This document shows, piece after piece, positions 52,430-60,697 of a DNA stretch of 64,000 nucleotides. The notes beneath the pieces were generated by a model. It did no database searches. It saw only the letters and a program-made list of their open reading frames with translations, and was not told the DNA's origin. The DNA is from Pelomonas dachongensis. Its GTDB lineage: Bacteria; Pseudomonadota; Gammaproteobacteria; Burkholderiales; Burkholderiaceae_C. The position numbers were made by a program, and so were the translations under genes. The stretch lies in contig NZ_JBIGHY010000004.1 of NCBI RefSeq assembly GCF_043555865.1, positions 248,001 to 312,000 on the forward strand. Reading direction: 5' to 3'. Positions within the stretch are counted from its first letter, which is position 1; every line of letters starts with the position of its first letter.

Positions 52430-52519
52430 GAGCCTTACCCCCGGCACTGGTTGCAACGCTTAGGGCTGCTTGGTTCCCCACCTGACCCGGTTGGGCGCGC
52501 TTCCATGCGGGGAGGCCCG
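52430..52519 (-). ncRNA. ffs: Bacterial small SRP (4.5S) RNA
   Basis: The minus strand holds the conserved SRP helix 8: GGTCAGGT, then a GG/CC-closed GGAA tetraloop (GGGGAACC), then AAGCAGCC. These are the Ffh-binding bases. The outer arms GGGCCTCCCCG and CGGGGGTAAGGCTC pair to close the long hairpin. Ends are approximate. A TAGAAT -10 element (52529-52534) overlaps the stop codon of the upstream SirB2-like gene, and a terminator follows. The dnaX cluster lies about 1.7 kb away; ffs is often found near dnaX in this group. Confidence 0.9.
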
Positions 52520-52528
52520 TCACGGCGC

Positions 52529-52534
52529 ATTCTA
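52529..52534 (-). promoter_or_regulatory. -10 element of the 4.5S RNA gene
   Basis: TAGAAT on the minus strand matches the -10 consensus at 5 of 6 positions and places the start near 52522, at the predicted RNA 5' end. The -35 region (inside the SirB2-like gene) is weak. Confidence 0.4.
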
Positions 52535-52921
52535 AGCGAGACCGAGGAAGCTCCGACTGAAGGAAAGATCCATCGCCAGCGCCAGCAGTGCCAGCGCGGT
52601 CAGATAGCCCAGCAGATGCAGCTTCGCCTGCGTCATGGCCCAGTGGCCGCAGACCGCGTAGCCAACCAGCGCGAGCAGCTTGATGCCCAGCCACCCGTTG
52701 CGAATCGGGTGGTAGCCGAGGACGCCCCACAGGCTCAGCCCGCTGACCACCAGGCAGGAGTTCACGCCGAAGACCAGCACCAGCAACCGCGTGTCCTTGG
52801 CCAGTTCTTGCACGCGCGGCGATCCGAACTGGAACATCGCGCCGCGGACGAAGAACAGACTCGCGCTGCACCAGGCCAGCAGCACGTGCCACTGGACCAT
52901 GCCGGTGTAGAACCACGTCAT
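52532..52921 (-). CDS. SirB2-like membrane protein
   Basis: A 129-residue integral membrane protein with four hydrophobic segments (around WHVLLAWCSASLFFVRG, LLVLVFGVNSCLVVSGLSL, GIKLLALVGYAVCGHWA and LLGYLTALALLALAM). It matches the SirB family in length, in the histidine near the first helix and in the RLLVLVFG region. Its biochemical role is unknown. Its stop codon overlaps the probable -10 element of the 4.5S RNA gene. Confidence 0.8.
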   Translation of the reverse strand: MTWFYTGMVQWHVLLAWCSASLFFVRGAMFQFGSPRVQELAKDTRLLVLVFGVNSCLVVSGLSLWGVLGYHPIRNGWLGIKLLALVGYAVCGHWAMTQAKLHLLGYLTALALLALAMDLSFSRSFLGLA

Positions 52922-52951
52922 GGAGCCCCTCGTCCAAGGACTGCCTTGGCT

Positions 52952-53040
52952 GGTCCCCCGAGGAGACGGCGATGCATGCGGCCTTGGGCCGCCTGCACAT
53001 CGCCCTGGCGGGCCGGCTTGGGAGCGGCCCGGCGCTCGGC
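52952..53040 (+). repeat. Dispersed GGGGCGGCC-type intergenic repeat, copy 4
   Basis: It contains CCCCCGAGG, a hairpin (GATG-GCGG region) and the core CTTGGGAGCGGCCCGGCG at 53018-53034. The core is identical over 17 bases to copy 2 in hrpA. It fills most of the spacer between the SirB2-like and PurM-like genes. Confidence 0.55.
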
Positions 53041-53065
53041 CCGCAGGGACTGCGAGCCAGGCATT

Positions 53066-54175
53066 TCAGCGCAAGGAGAGGTCGTCTTCGCTGAAGCGGA
53101 TGTCCAGCGGCTCGATCAGCAGCTGCTTCTCGCCCGCTTCGACCGTGCCCGCCACCCAGGCCTCGATGCCGCAGTCGCGTGCAATCTGTGCCGTGCGCTC
53201 GGCGTCCTCGGCCTTGACGAAGATCGCGAAGCCGGCGCCCATGTTCAGCGTCGAATAGGCCTCGCGGTCGTCCTGGCCGGCTTGCTTCTGGATGAAAGCC
53301 AGCACCGCGGTCTTTGGCGGCACGGTGTGGATGCGGTAGGTCAGGCTGCTCGGGTGGCGCAGCAGCTTGCGCCAGCCGTGGCCGGTGATGTTGGCGCAGT
53401 AGTGCGGCGCAATGCCCGCCTTCCAGAGGGCTTCGGTCACGGGCGAGTACAGGGCCGTCGGTGCCAGCAGGGCTTCGCCGTAGGTCACCCCCGGTTCGAT
53501 CTCGGTCAGGTAGCCTTGGGGCAGGCGCTCGGCCAGCTTGCGGGCCAGCGACAGGCCGTTGGCGTGGATGCCGCTGGAGGCCAGCAGCACGATGGCGTCA
53601 CCGGCGCCGAGCTTGTCGCCGACGGACAGGCGTTCCTTGGGGTTGATGAGGCCGGTGCAGGACGCGGCCAGGTCGATGCGGCCGTCCTCCACGATGCCGG
53701 CCAGCGCCGGCGTCTCGCCGCCGCCCCAGGCCACCTGGCAGGTGTCGCAGGCGGCCTTCCAGCCGGCCACCAGCGCCTGCGAGCGCTGCGCGTCGCCGAA
53801 CCAGTCGCTGCCGCCGGCCGCCCAGTAGGCCTGCACGACCAGCGGCGTCGCGCCGACGGTGATCAGGTCGTTGACCGCCATCGCGATGGTGTCCTGCGCG
53901 ATGCCGGCGAAGAAGCTCTTGCCAGTCAGCTTCGCCATCTCGTCGGCCACCAGCGTCTTGGTGCCCAGGCATTCGACGATGGAGGCGATGTAGAACGGGC
54001 CCACATCCACGACATAGGCCGACTCGCCGCGCGACGCCTTGACCTCGCTGAAGCCGTGGCCGGCCAGATGGGATGCGGTGGCCGCAGCGGCGCGCTGGGC
54101 GGTGATCTTGAGCGGATCGATCAGGTCGTAGTTGACGCCGGCCTGATCGTAGGTGAGGGGAGCTTGCGAGGTCAT
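53066..54175 (-). CDS. Divergent PurM-like AIR synthase family protein
   Basis: A 369-residue ATP-grasp-like AIR-synthase-fold protein. It shares with PurM the block DTIAMAVNDLITVGATPLVV, a glycine-rich segment WGGGETPALAGI where PurM has GGETAEMPG, and LASSGIHANGLSLARKL. The N-terminus lacks the usual PurM start and GTDGVGTK motif; the region reads ASIVECLGTKTLVADEM. It may be the organism's aminoimidazole ribonucleotide synthase of a divergent type, or a paralogue with another substrate. It is divergent from dnaX with 44 bases between starts. Assigning it as the sole PurM would be premature. Confidence 0.75.
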   Translation of the reverse strand: MTSQAPLTYDQAGVNYDLIDPLKITAQRAAAATASHLAGHGFSEVKASRGESAYVVDVGPFYIASIVECLGTKTLVADEMAKLTGKSFFAGIAQDTIAMAVNDLITVGATPLVVQAYWAAGGSDWFGDAQRSQALVAGWKAACDTCQVAWGGGETPALAGIVEDGRIDLAASCTGLINPKERLSVGDKLGAGDAIVLLASSGIHANGLSLARKLAERLPQGYLTEIEPGVTYGEALLAPTALYSPVTEALWKAGIAPHYCANITGHGWRKLLRHPSSLTYRIHTVPPKTAVLAFIQKQAGQDDREAYSTLNMGAGFAIFVKAEDAERTAQIARDCGIEAWVAGTVEAGEKQLLIEPLDIRFSEDDLSLR

Positions 54176-54219
54176 GCGCCAGATTATCCCCGCTGGCCCC
54201 GCCCATAGAATTCGTGCCC

Positions 54220-56124
54220 ATGAGCTATCAGGTCCTGGCCCGCAAATACCGCCCGCAGAGTTTCGAGCAGCTCGTCGGGCAGGAGCACGTCGTGCAGGCG
54301 CTGGCCAATGCGCTGACGCAGGGCCGCCTGCACCACGCCTACCTGTTCACGGGTACACGCGGCGTCGGCAAGACGACGGTGTCCCGCATCCTGGCCAAGA
54401 GCCTCAATTGCGTAGGCCCGGATGGCACGGGTGGCATCACGGCGCAGCCCTGCGGCGTGTGCAATGCCTGCCGGGACATCGACGCCGGCCGCTTCGTCGA
54501 CTACGTGGAGCTGGACGCGGCCTCCAACCGCGGCGTCGAGGAGATCTCGCAGCTGCTGGACCAGGCGGTCTACAAGCCCGTCGTCGGCCGTTTCAAGGTC
54601 TACATGATCGACGAAGTGCACATGCTGTCGAACACCGCGTTCAACGCGATGCTGAAGACGCTGGAAGAGCCGCCGGACTACCTGAAGTTCGTGCTGGCCA
54701 CGACCGACCCGCAGAAGGTGCCCGTCACCGTGTTGTCGCGCTGCCTGCAGTTCAACCTGCGGCCGATGGCGGCGGCAGACGTGCAGAGCCACCTCACCAA
54801 CGTGCTGGGCGCCGAGAGCGTGCCGGCCGAGCCCGGCGCGCTGCGACTGTTGTCGCGGGCGGCGCGCGGCTCCATGCGCGATGCGCTGTCGCTGACCGAC
54901 CAGGCCATCGCTTTCGGTGCGGGTTCGCTGTCCGAGGCCGGCGTGCGCCAGATGCTGGGCAGCGTGGACCGCGGCCATGTGGTGGCCATCGTCGATGCCC
55001 TGGTTGCGGCCAGCGGCGAGGCCGTCGTGGCGCAGGCCGATGCGCTGCGCGGCGCCGGGCTGTCGGCCGCCGGCACGCTGGAAGACCTGGCGACGCTGTT
55101 CCAGCAAATGGCGTTGGCACAGGCCGCGCCGACGGCGCTGGACGACGCCGACAACGAAACTGCCGAGATCCGCCGCCTGGCCGCCGCGCTGCCGGCCGAC
55201 GAGATCCAACTGATGTACAGCATGGCACTGCACGGCCGGGCCGAGCTGCACCTGGCGCCGGACGAGTACGCGGGCCTGCTGATGGTCTTGCTGCGCATGC
55301 TGGCCTTCCGCCCCGCGGGCACGGTCCCGAAGGCCGTGAAGGCCGCCGCGCTGGCGCGCCCACCGGCGGTGGCCAAGGCCGTCGTGGCGGTGCCGCTGCC
55401 CCGGATGGCGCCCGCGCCTGCACCTGTGCCTGCACCCTCGGCGGCTCCCGTGGCGGCCATGCCTGCCGCTGCGCCGATGGTGGCGAAGCCCGTCGTGACC
55501 GCACCCGCGCCCGTTGCCGCATCCAAGGTTGCCGAGCCCGCCGCGCCGAACTTCGGCGCGCGCCTGCGTCCGCGCCCCGTCGAGCCCGCGGCGGAGTTGG
55601 AGGATGCGGACTTCGGCGACGGGCCGCCGCCCGACGACGCCCCGCCGCCGTGGATGGAGGCTGACGACATGCCCACCGCAACGTCTGCCGCGCCAGACGC
55701 CCGCGAGCCGCAGGCCCCCCGCCGCATCGAGCTGCGCGAGACGCCTGAAGGCGCGCTGTGGGCAGAGCGTATCGCCGCGCTGAACATCGTCGGCATGACG
55801 GGCGAACTCGCCCGCCAGGCCCAGGCGCTGAGCTGCACGACCATCGACGGCCGCGAAGTCTGGACGTTGCGCGTGGAGCGCGAGTCGCTGCGCGCGCCGG
55901 CGCTGGTGGCCAAGTTGGAGGCCGCGCTGGACGCCAAGCTGGACGTGCAGGTGGGCGTGGCCGAAGACTCCATCTCGCTGCGCACCGTGGCGCGCGCCGA
56001 GGCCCATCAGCGTGCAGCCGAAGACCTCGCCGCGTCTCACCCGATGACGCGCACGCTGCTGTCCCAATTCCCTTCAGCGCGCATCCTGCCGGGTTCCGTG
56101 CAGCCGCTGACTCCCTCACTCTGA
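54220..56124 (+). CDS. dnaX: DNA polymerase III subunits gamma and tau
   Basis: A 634-residue clamp-loader ATPase. The N-terminus MSYQVLARKYRPQSFEQLVGQ is canonical. Walker A is GTRGVGKT (45-52), a zinc module is present (CGVCNAC), Walker B is MIDEVHML, sensor 1 is LATTDPQKVP, and SRC is present. Domain III is followed by a Pro/Ala-rich linker (about 380-500) and the tau C-terminal domain. No A-rich slippery heptamer for programmed frameshifting was seen. ATG 54220 was chosen over GTG 54214. It is followed by ybaB after 13 bases and recR, the common dnaX-ybaB-recR arrangement. Confidence 0.97.
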   Translation: MSYQVLARKYRPQSFEQLVGQEHVVQALANALTQGRLHHAYLFTGTRGVGKTTVSRILAKSLNCVGPDGTGGITAQPCGVCNACRDIDAGRFVDYVELDAASNRGVEEISQLLDQAVYKPVVGRFKVYMIDEVHMLSNTAFNAMLKTLEEPPDYLKFVLATTDPQKVPVTVLSRCLQFNLRPMAAADVQSHLTNVLGAESVPAEPGALRLLSRAARGSMRDALSLTDQAIAFGAGSLSEAGVRQMLGSVDRGHVVAIVDALVAASGEAVVAQADALRGAGLSAAGTLEDLATLFQQMALAQAAPTALDDADNETAEIRRLAAALPADEIQLMYSMALHGRAELHLAPDEYAGLLMVLLRMLAFRPAGTVPKAVKAAALARPPAVAKAVVAVPLPRMAPAPAPVPAPSAAPVAAMPAAAPMVAKPVVTAPAPVAASKVAEPAAPNFGARLRPRPVEPAAELEDADFGDGPPPDDAPPPWMEADDMPTATSAAPDAREPQAPRRIELRETPEGALWAERIAALNIVGMTGELARQAQALSCTTIDGREVWTLRVERESLRAPALVAKLEAALDAKLDVQVGVAEDSISLRTVARAEAHQRAAEDLAASHPMTRTLLSQFPSARILPGSVQPLTPSL

Positions 56125-56137
56125 CAAGGACAAGATC

Positions 56138-56464
56138 ATGATGAAAGGCCAACTCGCCGGCTTGATGAAGCAAGCCCAGGCGATGCAGGACAACCTGAAG
56201 AAGGCGCAGGAAGAGCTCGCCACCATCGAGGTCGAGGGCCAGAGCGGCGCCGGCCTCGTGAAGGTCGTCATGACCTGTAAGAACGAAGTCCGCCGCGTGA
56301 CCATCGACCCCAGCCTGCTGGCGGACGACAAGGACATGCTGGAGGACCTCGTGGCCGCCGCCTTCAACGATGCGGTGCGCCGCGCCGAGGCCACGTCGTC
56401 CGAGAAGATGGGCAAGCTCACGCAGGGCATGCCCATGCCTCCGGGCATGAAGTTCCCGTTCTAA
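56138..56464 (+). CDS. ybaB: YbaB/EbfC nucleoid-associated protein
   Basis: A 108-residue DNA-binding protein with the family pattern MMKGQLAGLMKQAQAMQDNL, a beta region VVMTCKNEVRRVTIDPSLL and a Met/Pro-rich tail (MPMPPGMKFPF). AAGGA lies 8 bases before the ATG. It sits between dnaX and recR as in most proteobacteria. Confidence 0.96.
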   Translation: MMKGQLAGLMKQAQAMQDNLKKAQEELATIEVEGQSGAGLVKVVMTCKNEVRRVTIDPSLLADDKDMLEDLVAAAFNDAVRRAEATSSEKMGKLTQGMPMPPGMKFPF

Positions 56465-56472
56465 GGAATGAA

Positions 56473-56540
56473 ACCCCCACGCGCTCTTCGAGCGCTTCCC
56501 CCCGAGGGCGCGCGGGCCTTCGTTGGGGCGGCCCGGCGGA
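56473..56540 (+). repeat. Dispersed GGGGCGGCC-type intergenic repeat, copy 3
   Basis: CCCCCACG, a hairpin (GCGCTCTTCGAGCGC), CCCCCCGAGGG and the core TTGGGGCGGCCCGGCGGA follow one another, filling the ybaB-recR spacer and reaching to 8 bases before the recR start. Confidence 0.6.
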
Positions 56541-56547
56541 TGTTCCG

Positions 56548-57129
56548 GTGACCGCGCTTGAGACGCTGATCGAGGCGCTCAAGCGCCTGCCCGGCGTGGG
56601 CCAGAAGTCGGCGCAACGCATGGCCTATCACCTGCTGCAGCATGACCGGTTGGCCATGCCACGGCTGGCCGACGCGCTGACGGCGGCGGGCGAGCGCATC
56701 CACCACTGTGAGCGCTGCCACACCTTCAGCGAGGCCGCCCTGTGCGGCGTCTGCACCGACGCCGAACGCGACGGGCGGCTGCTGTGCGTCGTCGAGACGC
56801 CGGCCGACCAGGCGGCGCTGGAGCGCACGGGCTCCTACCGCGGCTACTACTTTGTGCTGCTGGGCCGGCTGTCGCCGCTGGACGGCATCGGCACGCGTCA
56901 GATCGGCGCGGCCGAACTGCTGGCGCGCGCGGCCGAAGACGGCGTGGAGGAGGTCATCCTCGCCACCAGTTTCACGGCCGAGGGCGAGGCCACGGCCCAC
57001 GTGCTGGCCGAGGCGCTGCGCGCGCGTGGCATCAAGTCCACGCGGCTGGCGCGCGGCGTACCGGTGGGCAGCGAGCTGGAGTACGTGGACCTGGGCACCA
57101 TCGCCCACGCCCTGTCCGACCGACGTTGA
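56548..57129 (+). CDS. recR: Recombination mediator protein RecR
   Basis: A 193-residue repair protein that with RecF and RecO loads RecA. Seen are the helix-hairpin-helix LIEALKRLPGVGQKSAQRMA, a four-Cys zinc finger (HHCERCHTFSEAALCGVC), the Toprim block LCVVETPADQAALERTGSY and ATSFTAEGEATAHVLAE. The GTG at 56548 gives the canonical N-terminus; no typical ribosome binding site is visible because a repeat occupies the spacer. Confidence 0.97.
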   Translation: MTALETLIEALKRLPGVGQKSAQRMAYHLLQHDRLAMPRLADALTAAGERIHHCERCHTFSEAALCGVCTDAERDGRLLCVVETPADQAALERTGSYRGYYFVLLGRLSPLDGIGTRQIGAAELLARAAEDGVEEVILATSFTAEGEATAHVLAEALRARGIKSTRLARGVPVGSELEYVDLGTIAHALSDRR

Positions 57130-57140
57130 ACGGAGTCACC

Positions 57141-57533
57141 ATGACCATCGCCCAGTTGTGCCTGCTCGTCGCCTGCGTGCTGCCCGTGGCCTGCGCGGCG
57201 CTGGCCAAGTCGGGGGGGCTGGGCAAGCGACGGCGCGACGGCGGCTTCGACAACCACAACCCGCGCGAATGGCTGGCAAGGCAGCAGGGCTGGCGGGCGC
57301 GCGCGCATGCGGCCCAGGCCAATGGCTGGGAGGCGCTCCCCATCTTCCTGGCCGCACTGTTCGTCGCGCACCAGCACCAGACGGTGCAGGCCACCGTGGA
57401 CCTGCTGGCGCTGGGCTTCATCGCCGCGCGGCTGGCCTACATTGGCCTGTACCTGGTCGATCAGGCCTGGCTGCGCTCGCTGGCCTGGCTGGCCGGCCTG
57501 GCGGCCTGCGTGGCGCTGTTCATCGTGCGCTGA
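57141..57533 (+). CDS. MAPEG-family membrane protein
   Basis: A 130-residue four-helix membrane protein. It shows the MAPEG pattern: an N-terminal hydrophobic helix (IAQLCLLVACVLPVACAAL), a polar region with NPREWL and RARAHAAQANGWEALPIFLAALFVA, then two more helices. This resembles the bacterial MAPEG group related to glutathione transferases and leukotriene synthases; the substrate is unknown. GGAG lies 5 bases before the ATG. It starts 11 bases after recR. The stop codon lies within an inverted repeat shared with the convergent mltD gene. Confidence 0.88.
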   Translation: MTIAQLCLLVACVLPVACAALAKSGGLGKRRRDGGFDNHNPREWLARQQGWRARAHAAQANGWEALPIFLAALFVAHQHQTVQATVDLLALGFIAARLAYIGLYLVDQAWLRSLAWLAGLAACVALFIVR

Positions 57534-57552
57534 CGACGCGGCTGCGTCGTCA
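57531..57552. terminator. Inverted repeat joining the stop codons of the MAPEG gene and mltD
   Basis: TGACGACGC pairs perfectly with GCGTCGTCA around GGCT. The left arm begins with the MAPEG stop codon and the right arm ends with the mltD stop codon. There is no T-run, so termination would be weak or Rho-assisted. Confidence 0.5.
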
Positions 57553-59145
57553 GCGCGCGGCGGATGCGACGCTGTTGCGGCCCTTGCCGCCGCGGTCCTT
57601 GTTGGCGACCTTGCGGGTCGACGTGGCCGGCTTGGACGTGCGCGCCGCCGTCTTGGACTTGCTGGCCGTGCTGCGCTTGGCGGCCGTGGCCGTAGCCTTC
57701 GCAGCGGTGTAGACGACGATGGCCTGGCCGGCCTTGAAGCGGCTTGAGCGGCCGACGTTGTTCCACTGCGCGACCTGCGCGGCGCTGACCTTGTAGCGCG
57801 CGGCCACGCTGGCCACGGTGTCGGCCTTGCCGGCTTTCAGCGTCAGCCGGCGCCGTGCCGGTGCGTCCGGCGAGAGGCTCAGGCTGGCGGTGTCGGCCAG
57901 GCGTTCGGACACGTCCGCCGTCACGTGAGGTGCGCGTGGCACCAGCAGCGTGGAGCCGCGCTTGACCAGCATCTTCGGCGGGATGCGGTTGATCTCACGC
58001 AGCGCCGACTCGGCCATGCCGTGGCGCTTGGCGGCTTCTGCCGGACTCATGGTCTTGGGCACCACCCAGGCTGTCCAGGTGGCCAGCGGACCACCGTGGC
58101 GGGCCAGGTTCTCGGCGAAGGCACTGGCCTGGTCGTAGGGCAGCAGCACCTGCTCGGTGGCCGCGGCCAGGATGACCGGCTTGTTCATCTGCGGGTTGAA
58201 CTGCTGGAAAGTCTCCAGGTTCAGGCCGGCCAGCTCGGCGGCCAGCGCCACGTCGATGTCGCGCTCGATCTTCACGCTCAGGAAGTACGGGTGGTTGGCC
58301 ACCGGCGGCAGGCTCAGCGCGAAGCGGTCCGGCGCCAGCACGATGTTCTTCACCGCCTGCAGCTTGGGCACGTAGTAGCGCGTCTCGTCGGGCATCTTCA
58401 GGCTGGCGTAGTCGGTCGGCAGGCCCAGCCGCGTGTTGCGCGCGATGGCCTTGCTGACGTTGCCCTGGCCCCAGTTGTAGGCGGCCAGCGCGAGGTGCCA
58501 GTCGCCGAACATCTTGTGCAGCCGGCCCAGGTAGTCGAGCGCGGCGCGCGTGGACGCCAGCACGTCGCGTCGGTCGTCGCGGAAGATGTTCTGCTTCAGG
58601 TCGAAGTCGCGGCCCGTGGCGGGCATGAACTGCCACATGCCGGTGGCCTTGGCGCTGGACACCGCATGCGTAACGAAGGCGCTCTCGATGAACGGCAGCA
58701 GCGCCAGCTCGGTGGGCATGCCGCGCTTCTCGACCTCTTCGACGATGTGGAACAGGTAGCGGCTGCCGCGCGTGGTCATGCGCTCGACGTAGTCGGGCCG
58801 GGCGCTGTACCAGGCCTCGGCCTTGCGCACCCAGTCGTCGTCCAGGTCCTGCATCTGGAAGCCCTGGCGCACGCGCCCCCAAAGGTCGACCTGTGCGGCG
58901 GGCTCGTCCAGGTCGATCTTGGTGCCGGGGCGCAGGTTGTCTTCCAGTAGCTCGGCCGCTAGCTGACGCACCGGCGCGGTGGCGACTGCGGGTTCGGCCG
59001 CAGCGGCGGCTTGCTGGACGGCCTGGGCGACTTCCGGCGCCGGTGGCGTGCCGGCGGCGGGGGCTTCGCCGCTCGGGGTGGTGGTGGCGCAGGCGGACAG
59101 CAGGGCCGCGAGCAGGAGGGGAGCGAGTCGTGAGATCAGCGTCAT
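57550..59145 (-). CDS. mltD: Membrane-bound lytic murein transglycosylase D
   Basis: A 531-residue outer-membrane lipoprotein that cleaves peptidoglycan glycan strands. The signal peptide ends in lipobox LSAC. The SLT domain (about 150-260) contains the catalytic Glu in LLPFIESAFVTHAVS and the motifs KATGMWQFMPATGRDF and LALAAYNWGQGNVSKAI. Two LysM-like repeats follow; the second reads TVASVAARYKVSAAQVAQWN. The C-terminus is a basic, Lys/Ala/Ser-rich tail. ATG 59145 was chosen because the lipoprotein signal starts there. It overlaps the gloB stop codon (ATGA). Confidence 0.94.
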   Translation of the reverse strand: MTLISRLAPLLLAALLSACATTTPSGEAPAAGTPPAPEVAQAVQQAAAAAEPAVATAPVRQLAAELLEDNLRPGTKIDLDEPAAQVDLWGRVRQGFQMQDLDDDWVRKAEAWYSARPDYVERMTTRGSRYLFHIVEEVEKRGMPTELALLPFIESAFVTHAVSSAKATGMWQFMPATGRDFDLKQNIFRDDRRDVLASTRAALDYLGRLHKMFGDWHLALAAYNWGQGNVSKAIARNTRLGLPTDYASLKMPDETRYYVPKLQAVKNIVLAPDRFALSLPPVANHPYFLSVKIERDIDVALAAELAGLNLETFQQFNPQMNKPVILAAATEQVLLPYDQASAFAENLARHGGPLATWTAWVVPKTMSPAEAAKRHGMAESALREINRIPPKMLVKRGSTLLVPRAPHVTADVSERLADTASLSLSPDAPARRRLTLKAGKADTVASVAARYKVSAAQVAQWNNVGRSSRFKAGQAIVVYTAAKATATAAKRSTASKSKTAARTSKPATSTRKVANKDRGGKGRNSVASAAR

Positions 59146-59939
59146 CGGAATCCGTTCTTCCATTCGCGCAACGTCGCGAACACGTCGACCGGGCTGGGCG
59201 CGGCCGACAGTTTCAGGGGCGCGTGGCGTCGCGCGGCGTCTTGCAGTGCGGATTGGTCGCAGCGCAGAAAGGGGTTGATGCGAACCTCGGTGCCGATGCG
59301 GGCGGGTAGCGTCGGCAGGCCGGCCTCGCGCTGCGCCTCGCACCAGCCGGCGTAGGCTGCCAGCTCGGCGTTGCCGGGGTCCACTTCGCGCGCGAAGCGC
59401 AGGTTGGACAAGGTGTATTCATGGGCGCAGCAGACACGCGTGTCGGCCGGCAGTGCGGCCAGCGACTGCAGCGACGCGTGCATCTGTGCCGGCGTGCCTT
59501 CGAACAGCCGGCCGCAGCCGCCGCTGAACAGCGTGTCGCCACAGAACAGCAGCGGACCGACGTCGCCGGCCTCGGCGGAGAAGTAGGCGATGTGGCCGGC
59601 GGTGTGGCCCGGCACGTCCATCACGGCGAAGCGGACGCCCAGCAGGTCGACCGTGTCGCCGCCCCGGACCCACGTTGCAGCGCGCTGAACGGCCTCGGGC
59701 ATCTCCTCTTTGACCGGCGCGTAGACAGGCCCCCGCAGCCGCGGGCGCAGCGCGTCAACGCCACCCACGTGATCGCCGTGGTGGTGGGTCAATAGAATGC
59801 CGGCGAGCTCCAGGCCCCGCGCATCGAGGGCCGCGGCCACCGGACCGGCGTCTCCGGGATCGACGACGAGCGCCTCACGGCCGTTGTCCAGCAGCCAGAG
59901 ATAGTTGTCGTCGAATGCGGGGAGCGGCGTGAGCGTCAA
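59142..59939 (-). CDS. gloB: Hydroxyacylglutathione hydrolase (glyoxalase II)
   Basis: A roughly 265-residue metallo-beta-lactamase-fold enzyme that hydrolyses S-lactoylglutathione in methylglyoxal detoxification. Metal ligands are seen in LTHHHGDHVGG, PGHTAGHI, FCGDTLFSGGCGRLFEGT and CAHEYTLSNL, and the C-terminal glyoxalase II domain is present. The start is uncertain. Conservation begins at PAFDDNYLWLL, and the only candidates just upstream are TTG codons (59939, 59951 or 59984); the shortest is used here. It is followed by mltD and is divergent from the YafS-like gene. Confidence 0.9.
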   Translation of the reverse strand: MTLTPLPAFDDNYLWLLDNGREALVVDPGDAGPVAAALDARGLELAGILLTHHHGDHVGGVDALRPRLRGPVYAPVKEEMPEAVQRAATWVRGGDTVDLLGVRFAVMDVPGHTAGHIAYFSAEAGDVGPLLFCGDTLFSGGCGRLFEGTPAQMHASLQSLAALPADTRVCCAHEYTLSNLRFAREVDPGNAELAAYAGWCEAQREAGLPTLPARIGTEVRINPFLRCDQSALQDAARRHAPLKLSAAPSPVDVFATLREWKNGFR

Positions 59940-59950
59940 ACTGAGCGTCA

Positions 59951-60697
59951 ATGTGGCGCCAACCCATGACTGAGAAAGCGCCAAGTATAGATTTGGCAGC
60001 CTGGTTGCAGTCGCCGCCGGGCCGTTACCTGCTCGCCTGGGAACAGGCCCAGGTGGATGCGGCCGTGGTGGACCTTTTTGGTTTCAATGCGTTGCAACTG
60101 GGCCTGCCCGAACTGAACGGTCTGCAGGCCAATCGCATGCCGCACCGCTGGCTGGCGGGGCGTGATCTGCAATGCGAGTTCGATGCGTTGCCCTTCGAGA
60201 GCGCCAGCCTGGACCTGGTGCTGCTGCCCCACGCTCTGGAGCGCGCCTGCGACGCCCATGCGCTGCTTCGCGAGGTCGAGCGGGTGTTGAGGCCGGAAGG
60301 GCGGCTCATCGTTTTCGGCCTGAACCCGGCCAGCCTGTGGGGGTTGCGCCAGAACCTGGGCCGGCTGCGCCGGCGCAGCGAGCCGTACCTGCCCAGCGGC
60401 GGCGAATACATCGGCTACTGGCGGCTGCGCGACTGGCTGAAGCTGCTGAGCTTCGAGGTCGAGGCGGCGCGCTTCGGCCTCTACAAGCCGCCGCTTCGCA
60501 CCGATGCCTGGCTGGACCGCTGGCAGTGGGTCGAGGGCGTCGGCTCGCGCTGGTGGCCCGTGCTGGGCGCCGCCTACTTCATCCAGGCGGTCAAGCGCGT
60601 GCACGGCATGCGCATGATCGGCCTGGCCAAGAAATCGCGTGCGGCTGCCAAGACGGCGCCGGCCGTCGCGCTAAACAACCATCACAGAAACGAATGA
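59951..60697 (+). CDS. YafS-like SAM-dependent methyltransferase
   Basis: A 248-residue (or 243 from ATG 59966) class I methyltransferase. The SAM-binding fold is diverged: QLGLPELNGLQANRMPHRW stands where the glycine motif is expected, but LDLVLLPHALERACDAHALL and REVERVLRPEGRLIVFGLNP match the methyltransferase-11 pattern. The gene order gloB-this gene-rnhA is the same as gloB-yafS-rnhA in enterics, which supports the name. The substrate is unknown. Its stop codon overlaps the rnhA start (ATGA). Confidence 0.85.
   Translation: MWRQPMTEKAPSIDLAAWLQSPPGRYLLAWEQAQVDAAVVDLFGFNALQLGLPELNGLQANRMPHRWLAGRDLQCEFDALPFESASLDLVLLPHALERACDAHALLREVERVLRPEGRLIVFGLNPASLWGLRQNLGRLRRRSEPYLPSGGEYIGYWRLRDWLKLLSFEVEAARFGLYKPPLRTDAWLDRWQWVEGVGSRWWPVLGAAYFIQAVKRVHGMRMIGLAKKSRAAAKTAPAVALNNHHRNE

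Noticed and set aside
52430..52519. TPP or other riboswitch in the spacer at 52.4 kb
   Set aside because: The bases GGTCAGGT...GGAA...AAGCAGCC identify the SRP RNA instead.
54220..56124. Programmed frameshift in dnaX producing gamma and tau
   Set aside because: No A-rich slippery heptamer with downstream hairpin was seen in the linker region, so only full-length tau is supported.
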